A stretch of DNA of 12,495 nucleotides from GCA-2720975 sp964467985. Its GTDB lineage: Bacteria; Planctomycetota; UBA1135; GCA-002686595. The DNA lies in assembly GCA_964467985.1 (NCBI GenBank), contig CAYXTP010000026.1, positions 1 through 12,495 on the forward strand. The letters run 5' to 3'. Shown one piece after another: positions 6,918-12,495 of this stretch. Position 1 is the first letter of the stretch; every line of letters starts with the position of its first letter. The notes beneath the pieces were generated by a model that saw nothing but the letters and a program-made list of their open reading frames with translations, made no database searches and had not been told where the DNA came from. The translations under genes and the position numbers were made by a program.

Positions 6918-7913
6918 CTAGTTCTCGGCGCTGGCGTCGCCCTCGGGTGCTTTCTCGGGTGCTTGCGCTTCTTCGACCTGCGTGGCCGCGCTATCCGCTT
7001 CGGCGGGCGGTGCCGCTTCCGCGGCCGGCGCGGCTACGGTTTCCGGGGCCGGAGCCTCGTCTTCGGCGACGGCTACCGGAGCCTCAACCGCAGGACTCGC
7101 CTTTGCGGCCGCACCCTGTTCACTCATCGGCTTGGGAAGCGTGCGCGTACGGGTCGGGCGCACCTCGTCGGTAATGCCTTCTTCGCGCTTCTCCGCCACG
7201 CCCATGGCCGCTTCTTTCTCGCCGTGGTCGTGCCAGCCGGCTTCCACGGAGTCGACAAGCTGCTCAACCATCAAGCGCACGGACTTCAGGGCGTCGTCGT
7301 TGGCCGGAATGACGATGTCCACCGAATCAGGGTCGCAGTCGGTGTCCAGCAGGCCGATGGTGACGACACCCATCTTGCGCGCTTCCTTGGTGGCATTGGT
7401 TTCCCGCGAGGGATCCACAACGACCATCGCACCAGGCATGGAAGACATCTCGCGGATGCCGCCCAAGTTGCGAGTAATCTTGCGCTTCTCGCGGTTCATG
7501 GTGGCCAGCTCTTTCTTCGTGAGCTTCATTTCCTCGACCTTGGCATCGTCGATGGACTCCAATTCCTCCAGGCGCTTCAGGCGCGAGCGAATCACGGAAA
7601 AGTTTGTCAGGGTGCCCCCGATCCATCGCTCGGTGACGATCGGCATGCCGGTACGTTGACCCGCTTCTTGAATGACGCCCTTGACCTGGCGCTTGGTGCC
7701 GACCCAGAGCACGGACTGGCCCTCGGACGCGATTTTGAAAAGGAGGTTCTGAGCGCGCAACAAGCCGCGCATGGTCTGACGAAGATCGATTACGTGGGTG
7801 TTGTTTCGGCGTCCGTGAATGAACGGAGCCATCTTCGGATTCCACCGCGAAATGCGGCATCCGAAGTGCACGCCAGCTTCGATGAGTTGCTGAACTGTGA
7901 GTTTGTTGTCCAT
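6918..7913 (-). CDS. rpsB: 30S ribosomal protein S2 with long C-terminal tail
   Basis: S2 is a late-binding 30S subunit protein needed for S1 docking in many bacteria. The core (residues 1-225) is standard: LIEAGVHFGCRISRWNPKMAPFI near the start, then GTKRQVKGVIQEAG (72-85), RWIGGTLTNF (96-105), the helical LEELESIDDAKVEEMKLTKKE region, GGIREMSSMPGAMVVVD (151-167) and DTDCDPDSVDIVIPANDDA (190-208). At 331 aa it is about 90 residues longer than E. coli S2. The extra residues (about 226-331) end in a low-complexity Ala/Pro/Glu-rich tail with a basic patch VRPTRTRTLPKP (251-262) before it. The ATG at 7913 is preceded by GAGGA very close to it (2-nt spacing). It is the first gene of the rpsB-tsf-X-pyrH-frr run and is divergent from the GGDEF gene. 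Confidence 0.98.
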   Translation of the reverse strand: MDNKLTVQQLIEAGVHFGCRISRWNPKMAPFIHGRRNNTHVIDLRQTMRGLLRAQNLLFKIASEGQSVLWVGTKRQVKGVIQEAGQRTGMPIVTERWIGGTLTNFSVIRSRLKRLEELESIDDAKVEEMKLTKKELATMNREKRKITRNLGGIREMSSMPGAMVVVDPSRETNATKEARKMGVVTIGLLDTDCDPDSVDIVIPANDDALKSVRLMVEQLVDSVEAGWHDHGEKEAAMGVAEKREEGITDEVRPTRTRTLPKPMSEQGAAAKASPAVEAPVAVAEDEAPAPETVAAPAAEAAPPAEADSAATQVEEAQAPEKAPEGDASAEN

Positions 7914-7920
7914 GGTCCTC

Positions 7921-7939
7921 GAGGAACACCGGGTTCCTC
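7921..7939 (-). promoter_or_regulatory. stem-loop immediately upstream of the rpsB start
   Basis: GAGGAAC and GTTCCTC form a perfect 7-bp stem with a 5-nt loop, ending 7 nt before the rpsB ATG in the transcript. The 3' arm GTTCCTC is directly followed by GAGGACC, which contains the only Shine-Dalgarno-like sequence. The arm could therefore pair with either the upstream arm or part of the ribosome binding site. Such a layout fits translational control of rpsB, perhaps by S2 itself as known in other bacteria, but that is inference. Confidence 0.45.
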
Positions 7940-8010
7940 AGTGGGCATTTGGATGAGTGTGAACGAAGAAAGAAGGAGACTTGCGCGCCCCATTGGTTTG
8001 GCCAGCGCGA

Positions 8011-8024
8011 CCCCCAAAAGGGGG
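8011..8024. repeat. short perfect inverted repeat in rpsB leader
   Basis: CCCCC-AAAA-GGGGG (loop TTTT on the minus strand) is a 5-bp all-GC hairpin within the predicted rpsB 5' UTR. It has no T-run after it on either strand. It may be one element of a structured leader or chance in GC-rich DNA. Confidence 0.35.
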
Positions 8025-8139
8025 CCTGAACCGCAAGCGCGTGGGACGGAATCGAGTGGGCCTGGACCCCTGCCCAAACCCGATCCGCGTGCGCGTGGCA
8101 TGGGCGCCGGACACCCTTGCATGCGAAAACGGGCAGGAG

Positions 8140-8167
8140 AGTCTACGCCCCCGGAGGGGGGTGTCAA
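8140..8167 (-). promoter_or_regulatory. candidate sigma70-type promoter for rpsB operon
   Basis: On the minus strand a perfect TTGACA (8167-8162) is followed after 16 nt by TAGACT (8145-8140, four of six matches to the -10 consensus). Transcription would start near 8133, giving a leader of about 220 nt before rpsB. The spacer is almost wholly an imperfect inverted repeat of C and G runs (8145-8152 against 8157-8164, seven of eight matched), which could be an operator or a cruciform-prone element. A consensus -35 in such GC-rich sequence is unlikely by chance, but there is no experimental support. Confidence 0.45.
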
Positions 8168-8342
8168 TCGGGCCGAGCAGCCCTTGGCACGCGGGTCCGT
8201 CCCATCTTGGGCAGAGCGGTCAGCTGAAGCTCTGCTGCGGGCCCAGGGCGGGATAGACTGGGGGTGACCCTTGCGCCGTTGAGCCTATCCTGCTGCCCTG
8301 CGACCTGCAGGCCCAGGGGCCCCCAACGCGCTCCATCCGACC

Positions 8343-9302
8343 ATGCCCGCTTCCCAACAGCCCCTTGTCCTGATCTGCGATCACAGGGGAGAAGGACTAG
8401 CTGAACGGCTCCGGCAACTGGCATCCCTAGAAATGCGCATTGAGGTCACGACGCGCCTGGCCCAAACGCGCCAGTGTCTCGTGCGGCAGCAGCCCGACTT
8501 GGTCATTATTGACCCCCTCTCCCGTGGGGGTGTCGTGGAACTGGAAGTCCTGGCCGCTGCCCGCGGCTCGAACCCCCTGCCTGTCCTCGTCGTCACCTCG
8601 CCTGACGATCCCCTGCCCGCCCTGATTGCCGCCCGGACTCTCAACCCCGATCCCTGGGACCTGGTCTACCGCGAGGCTCCACTTGAGGAGTACTCCATGC
8701 GCATCGACTCCCTGCGCAGTCGCTCCGCCCACCAAAGAGAGCTCGACGAAATGCGCTTCGCAGCGGTGCACGACGACCGCACGGCCCTGCTGCGGCCCGT
8801 GCCCTTCGACCAACGCTTGAACGAGCACTACTCGGCGGCCCAGCGCCACCATCTGGACCTGGCCCTCGTCCTGCTGGATCTCGACAATTTCGGTAACGTC
8901 AACAAGGTCTTCGATCACACCGTGGGAGATCGCGTGATCGAACTGGTCGGCTCAGTCGTGCGCGACAATCTGCGCACGGAGGACGTCGGTGCACGCCTGG
9001 GCGGAGACGAGTTTGCCGTGTTGCTGCCGTACACGCCCCGGGTTCACGCGGCGCGGGTAGTGGGTCGTTTGCGCGAGGAAATCGAATCCCTGAGCGGCAT
9101 CCACGCCGGCGTGGACAAGCCCGTGGAAATCAGCGCCAGCATTGGTTTCGAGACCTTTGACGGAGGAGACATCGAGTCGGTGGAAGCCCTGCGACGCCAC
9201 GCGGAGGTTGCCTTGCGGCGCTGCAAGGAAGCGGGCGGCAACCGCGCCATGTACTTCCGCCAGTCCCCGCGCGGGGAACCACGCCGCTCCAGGCAGGGTT
9301 AG
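8343..9302 (+). CDS. receiver-like GGDEF protein (putative diguanylate cyclase)
   Basis: This 319-aa soluble protein likely makes, or senses, cyclic di-GMP. Residues 7-120 look like a diverged response-regulator receiver: LICD with Asp13, the phospho-acceptor position in DLVIIDP (Asp57), and VVTSPDD (83-89). The usual Lys of the KP motif appears as Arg in YREAP (109-113). Residues 125-145 are a charged linker helix. Residues 170-308 form the GGDEF domain with LLDLDNFGNVNKVF (Asp179), an intact GGDEF (220-224) and, five residues before it, the RxxD inhibitory site RTED (211-214). ASIGFE and the final CKEAGGNRAMYF are typical. Departures are HDDRTALLRPVPF instead of the usual HDxLTGLxNRxxF, and FG in place of FK in the DxDxFK motif. 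No membrane segment is seen. It is divergent from rpsB and convergent with the NPCBM gene. Activity is likely but unproven. Confidence 0.9.
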   Translation: MPASQQPLVLICDHRGEGLAERLRQLASLEMRIEVTTRLAQTRQCLVRQQPDLVIIDPLSRGGVVELEVLAAARGSNPLPVLVVTSPDDPLPALIAARTLNPDPWDLVYREAPLEEYSMRIDSLRSRSAHQRELDEMRFAAVHDDRTALLRPVPFDQRLNEHYSAAQRHHLDLALVLLDLDNFGNVNKVFDHTVGDRVIELVGSVVRDNLRTEDVGARLGGDEFAVLLPYTPRVHAARVVGRLREEIESLSGIHAGVDKPVEISASIGFETFDGGDIESVEALRRHAEVALRRCKEAGGNRAMYFRQSPRGEPRRSRQG

Positions 9303-10534
9303 CGGCCTGCCTCTTCGTCCGCCCGAATGAGCAACGGCCGCAGCCAGTTCGCGCGGTCGCAGAAGAATTGTTCGGTGGCTGGATCCACCTCTAGGGTCAA
9401 GGTCTCGGCACCTGAGAGATCGATGAGCGGCACGTCCACGGATCCCTCTCCGCCCCTCACGAGGGGGCTTTCCCAGCGCACCTGACCATCGACATGAATC
9501 CGAAACACGACCGATCCCTGGTAGGCACCGCCCAACGACGAGTCATCTAACCCAGCTCGCACGCGCAGCTGGCCCCAGGCGCCAGCCAACGACCAAGTCA
9601 ACCGACTGGGGGCGTGCACGCCCAACCCGCGCGAGTAGACGCGATGCCCTGTGCGCAGGGGCTCGCCGGCATAATTGCGATCCACCTGTGCGGCGTAGCG
9701 CATCCCCAGCCCTGCGCTTCCTCCGAACAAATCGCTGGGCCCCATGTCTTGTGGGGCCAAGTCGGATAGAAACTGGAAGGAGCCGTCCGCACTCATCACC
9801 TCGCGCACGAGGGGCAGGGGGATACGCAGAGACGTACCAGCCGCTGTGATGATCACCACACCGCTTGTGTGCACACCCTCTAGGTTCCCGGCGACGCGAC
9901 CCCCACCGCGGATGTCCACAACTACCGGTGAGGTGGCCGGCACGGGATCGGTTGCATCCAGCTGCTCGATGTACAAGGCCACCACCTCATCCCACGGATG
10001 GGTCTTCGTGCCGAAGCGGCCTTGGAAGCGCACGCCCTCGCTCTCGAAGCTATCCACCAACCCGTCCACGCGATCCAAGCCAACTCCACGTCGCAGGTAC
10101 AGGCGATCGCCCTGTTCCGGAGCCGTCGGTTGAACGCTTCCACCACGGGGGATGCGACCTGGAAAGCGAATGGTCGACACCTCGTCGATCGAGAGATCCA
10201 ACTGGGAGGCGCCCCCGAGGGCGAGACGGATCGAATCCTCGCTGCCCCCCATCAGCCGCCCTTGCAAACGTGCACCACAGTGCAGCTGGACCCACGCGCG
10301 CTGCGAGTCCAAGTCTCCCGCTTGCGGTAAGGTCGGGAATCCCTCGCAGCGCAGGAAGGCCGTGCCACGCTGGGCCAGGTCGTCGATTGGTAGGTCGTCC
10401 AGTGCCAAGCGGGTCAGAGTGCCCTGCAGATCCTCGAGCTCGATAAAGGGGGAAGCGGGGCCGGGTTCTGGGTCCTGGATGGAGCCCGGCCCCAGGGCAA
10501 GCAGGCACAGCAGGTAGGGCAAAGACGAAGTCAT
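9299..10534 (-). CDS. exported NPCBM-domain protein with three SH3/Sm-like repeats
   Basis: This 411-aa protein is probably secreted and carbohydrate-binding. Residues 1-19 form a short signal peptide with a Leu-rich core, cleaved near Gly-Ser-Ile-Gln. Residues 255-405 match the NPCBM family: LSDL at the start, HRVYSRGLGVHAPSRLTW (297-314), a beta-sandwich core, GSVVFRIHVDG (340-350), and ANWLRPLLI near the end. Between them lie three similar segments (about 83-125, 146-190 and 204-247), each a hydrophobic strand, a Gly-rich turn with G-x-h-x-G and a closing strand ending in a Val-rich h-x-x-h-h motif; I infer small beta-barrels. NPCBM proteins are common in Planctomycetota. The start at 10534 has AGGA 7 nt upstream. 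Its TAA shares bases with the stop of the GGDEF gene. The ligand cannot be told. Confidence 0.88.
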   Translation of the reverse strand: MTSSLPYLLCLLALGPGSIQDPEPGPASPFIELEDLQGTLTRLALDDLPIDDLAQRGTAFLRCEGFPTLPQAGDLDSQRAWVQLHCGARLQGRLMGGSEDSIRLALGGASQLDLSIDEVSTIRFPGRIPRGGSVQPTAPEQGDRLYLRRGVGLDRVDGLVDSFESEGVRFQGRFGTKTHPWDEVVALYIEQLDATDPVPATSPVVVDIRGGGRVAGNLEGVHTSGVVIITAAGTSLRIPLPLVREVMSADGSFQFLSDLAPQDMGPSDLFGGSAGLGMRYAAQVDRNYAGEPLRTGHRVYSRGLGVHAPSRLTWSLAGAWGQLRVRAGLDDSSLGGAYQGSVVFRIHVDGQVRWESPLVRGGEGSVDVPLIDLSGAETLTLEVDPATEQFFCDRANWLRPLLIRADEEAGR

Positions 10535-10840
10535 GCGGCCATCCTAGCCCCCATGGGGCGGCCCTCACGGTCCCTTCTGCAGGGATCTGTGCCCCCTGTC
10601 AGAGTGGCAGACCAAGCGCCTGCTCCCCCCAGTGCCTGCCATCCTGGCAGCGAACTGTGGCCAATGACTGAACGCAAGTCGTTTCGAGATAAGCACTTGC
10701 GAATCAAAACACTGACGGCACTCTTCTTGCTTTCAGGGAGCGCGACCGCCTGCTCCCCGCACGCGGCTGCAGATCCTGCCCGTTCAATCCGCCCATCCAC
10801 ATCGTCCCCCAGGGACACGACTGAGACAAGAAGGCAATCC
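10535..10840. other. divergent intergenic region between NPCBM gene and groEL
   Basis: This 306-nt stretch is less GC-rich than its surroundings around 10664-10735, as expected for promoters of the two divergent genes. A weak plus-strand candidate is ATGACT (10664-10669), an 18-nt spacer and GATAAG (10688-10693). I searched for the CIRCE operator of HrcA and found no TTAGCACTC/GAGTGCTAA pair, only an isolated GCACTC at 10729-10734. No groES lies here. The frame of groEL is open through this region but shows no homology there. Confidence 0.45.
10829..10834 (+). promoter_or_regulatory. ribosome binding site of groEL
   Basis: AGAAGG lies 6 nt before the ATG at 10841. It is the clearest Shine-Dalgarno site in the window and supports the 10841 start over the open upstream frame. 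Confidence 0.7.
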
Positions 10841-12495
10841 ATGGCCAAGCAAATGGTTTTTGAGACGGACGCCCGCGAAGCAATCCGACGCGGGGTCGAC
10901 AAGCTCGCACGCGCCGTCACCTCGACCCTGGGCCCGCGCGGGCGCAATGCGATCCTCGACAAAGGCTGGGGCGCCCCCACCGTGACGAAGGATGGAGTCA
11001 GCGTCGCGGAGGAGATTCAGCTCAGCGACCCCTACGAACAGATGGGAGCGCAGCTCGTCAAGGAAGTCGCTAGCAAGACTAGCGACGTGGCCGGGGACGG
11101 GACCACCACCGCCACCCTCCTGACTTCTGTCCTCTTTGAAGGAGGCATGAAGGCCATCGCCGCCGGCGCGGCCCCGTCCGTTTTGAACCGCGCCCTGCAC
11201 GACGGATCGCGCGCCATCATCGCCGCCTTGGAAAAGGCCTCCAAGCCGGTCAGCAATGACGCGGAGATTCGCCAGATCGCGACCATCTCGGCGAACAACG
11301 ACGCCCAGGTAGGAAAACTCATTGCGTCCGCCATGAAGAAGGTCGGCAAGGACGGCGTGATCACGGTGGAAGACGGCAAGACCATGGAGACGGACGTGGA
11401 CCTGGTGGAAGGCATGCAGTTTGACCGCGGCTTCCTCTCCCCGCACTTCGTCACCGCGACCAACACCATGGAGTGTGAGTTCGACAAGCCCTTGATCCTG
11501 ATTCACGAGGGCAAGATCAGCAACGTGCAAGGCATTCTCGGCCTACTTGAGCAGGCCAAGGAGGCCAATGCCCAGTTGCTCATCGTAGCCGAGGATGTGG
11601 AGTCCGAAGCCCTGGCCACGCTGGTGGTCAACAAGATGCGCGGCGTGTTGCAAGTCTGCGCGGTCAAGGCCCCCGGCTACGGCGATCGGCGCAAGCAAAT
11701 GCTGCAAGACATCGCCGTTTTGACTGGCGCAACGGCCATCATGAAGGACCTGGGCCTGGAGCTGGAAGACGTCACCCTGTCGCACCTGGGCAGTGCCCGG
11801 CGCGTGGTGATCAGTTCGGACGCCACGACCGTAGTGGGCGGCAAAGGCGCCCGCTCAGATGTGGACTCACGAGTCGCTCAGATCCGCCGTGAGGTGGAAG
11901 CCACGACCAGTGACTACGACCGCGAGAAGCTGCAGGAGCGTTTGGCGCGTCTGACCGGCGGAATCGCTCAAATCAACGTGGGTGGCGCAACCGACACAGA
12001 AGTGAAGGAACGCAAGGCCCTCATTGAGGATGCCTTGCACGCCACGCGCGCTGCCGTCGCCGAGGGCATTCTTCCCGGTGGTGGCTCAGCCTTGCTGCGT
12101 GCTCGCAACGTGCTTCAGAGCATGCACGTCAAGGACGACGTGGACTACAACATGGGCCTCGACATTCTCTTTGACGCCGCCGCCGGTCCGATTGAGCGCA
12201 TCGCGGAGAACGCGGGTCACGATGGTCCGGTGATCTCCCACCGAGTGCTGCGCAACAAGAAGGCCGCCTGGGGCTTCGACGCCTTGAAAGGCGAGTACGG
12301 CGACCTGCTCGAAATGGGCATCATCGATCCCGCCAAGGTCACCAAGTCCGCGCTGCAAAACGCCGTCAGTGTGGCGTCGATGCTGCTCAGCACCGACGCT
12401 CTGATCGCCAACTTGCCCGAGAAGGAAGTCGCCGCCCCCGGTGGAGACGAGATGGGTGGAATGGGCGACATGGGCGGAATGGGCGGAATGGGCGG
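10841..12495 (+). CDS. groEL: chaperonin GroEL, 3' end cut by window edge
   Basis: This 60-kDa chaperonin folds cytosolic proteins in an ATP-driven double ring. 551 codons are visible with no stop, so the gene runs past the edge. They reach the C-terminal Gly-Gly-Met tail, so few residues are missing. Residues 1-135 are the N-terminal equatorial segment with TLGPRGRN (29-36), KDGVSVA (50-56) and AGDGTTTAT (84-92, Asp86 equivalent to catalytic Asp87). The apical domain spans about 190-375, with VEGMQFDRG, QLLIVAEDVESEALATLVVNK and APGYGDRRKQML. The second equatorial segment has DALHATRAAVAEG (397-409, Asp397 equivalent to Asp398) and PGGG (412-415). In the substrate groove, E. coli Tyr199 and Tyr203 appear as Phe198 and His202. 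No groES is adjacent, which hints at one of several groEL copies, as known in Planctomycetota. Confidence 0.98.
   Translation, partial: MAKQMVFETDAREAIRRGVDKLARAVTSTLGPRGRNAILDKGWGAPTVTKDGVSVAEEIQLSDPYEQMGAQLVKEVASKTSDVAGDGTTTATLLTSVLFEGGMKAIAAGAAPSVLNRALHDGSRAIIAALEKASKPVSNDAEIRQIATISANNDAQVGKLIASAMKKVGKDGVITVEDGKTMETDVDLVEGMQFDRGFLSPHFVTATNTMECEFDKPLILIHEGKISNVQGILGLLEQAKEANAQLLIVAEDVESEALATLVVNKMRGVLQVCAVKAPGYGDRRKQMLQDIAVLTGATAIMKDLGLELEDVTLSHLGSARRVVISSDATTVVGGKGARSDVDSRVAQIRREVEATTSDYDREKLQERLARLTGGIAQINVGGATDTEVKERKALIEDALHATRAAVAEGILPGGGSALLRARNVLQSMHVKDDVDYNMGLDILFDAAAGPIERIAENAGHDGPVISHRVLRNKKAAWGFDALKGEYGDLLEMGIIDPAKVTKSALQNAVSVASMLLSTDALIANLPEKEVAAPGGDEMGGMGDMGGMGGMG

Larger units (their letters stand above)
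7914..8342. other. divergent intergenic region / rpsB leader
   Basis: This 429-nt stretch has no gene I can support. The part next to rpsB is its likely 5' UTR, with stem-loops at 7921-7939 and 8011-8024. A promoter for rpsB is proposed at 8140-8167. On the plus strand, GTGACC (8264-8269), a 16-nt spacer and TATCCT (8286-8291) make a weak candidate promoter for the GGDEF gene, four of six matches in each box. The GGDEF start at 8343 has no Shine-Dalgarno site. Confidence 0.5.

Noticed and set aside
8145..8164. Intrinsic terminator from the C/G-run inverted repeat
   Set aside because: No T-run follows on either strand, and its position between -35 and -10 boxes fits a promoter element better.
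6963..8267. 434-codon open frame antisense to rpsB
   Set aside because: It is a shadow of rpsB codons in GC-rich DNA; the opposite strand encodes an unmistakable S2.
10664..10840. In-frame extension of groEL resembling a lipoprotein signal (hydrophobic TLTALFLLSGSATAC)
   Set aside because: The frame is open even further upstream, so openness means little; third-position GC is low there, and a good ribosome binding site sits before the ATG at 10841, where canonical GroEL begins.
10535..10840. CIRCE operator upstream of groEL
   Set aside because: Only a lone GCACTC was found; no matching inverted arm at the needed spacing.

Overview
This is a GC-rich bacterial chromosome segment. It holds a conserved translation-factor operon on the minus strand, an accessory/secretory gene pair and a peptidase on the plus strand at the left, and a c-di-GMP-type gene, a secreted NPCBM protein and groEL at the right. 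The combination of an NPCBM-domain protein, an exported SGNH hydrolase, a solitary groEL without an adjacent groES, weak use of Shine-Dalgarno sites and high GC suggests a member of the Planctomycetota. That placement is an inference from family knowledge, not something a marker here proves. I see no insertion sequence, phage gene, CRISPR array or sign of recent transfer.

Layout. Positions 1-905: 3' part of an unrecognised gene (+). 911-2140: exported SGNH/GDSL-type hydrolase (+). 2211-3539: Xaa-Pro aminopeptidase pepP (+). The minus strand then carries, in transcription order from right to left, rpsB (7913-6918), tsf (6783-5938), an unannotated EF-Ts-like gene (5845-5189), pyrH (5153-4437), frr (4440-3880, overlapping pyrH by 4 nt) and tRNA-Lys(UUU) (3761-3686). 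A 429-nt gap separates rpsB from a divergent response-regulator-like GGDEF gene (8343-9302, +). That gene is convergent with, and shares its stop-codon bases with, a secreted NPCBM protein (10534-9299, -). After a 306-nt divergent intergenic region, groEL (10841 onward, +) runs off the right edge.

How the genes work together. rpsB, tsf, pyrH and frr form the classic bacterial cluster for ribosome assembly, EF-Tu recycling, UMP phosphorylation and ribosome recycling. The most interesting observation is the extra gene between tsf and pyrH. It aligns almost without gaps to the core and C-terminus of the neighbouring EF-Ts, but lacks the N-terminal UBA domain, the Thr-Asp-Phe nucleotide-exchange motif and the coiled-coil protrusion. 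It looks like a diverged tandem paralog of EF-Ts that cannot exchange nucleotide in the usual way, so it may be a regulator, a partner of EF-Ts, or a structural leftover. The second notable region is the rpsB leader: a consensus -35 box, an inverted repeat filling the promoter spacer, and a predicted 5' UTR of about 220 nt ending in a stem-loop next to the start codon.
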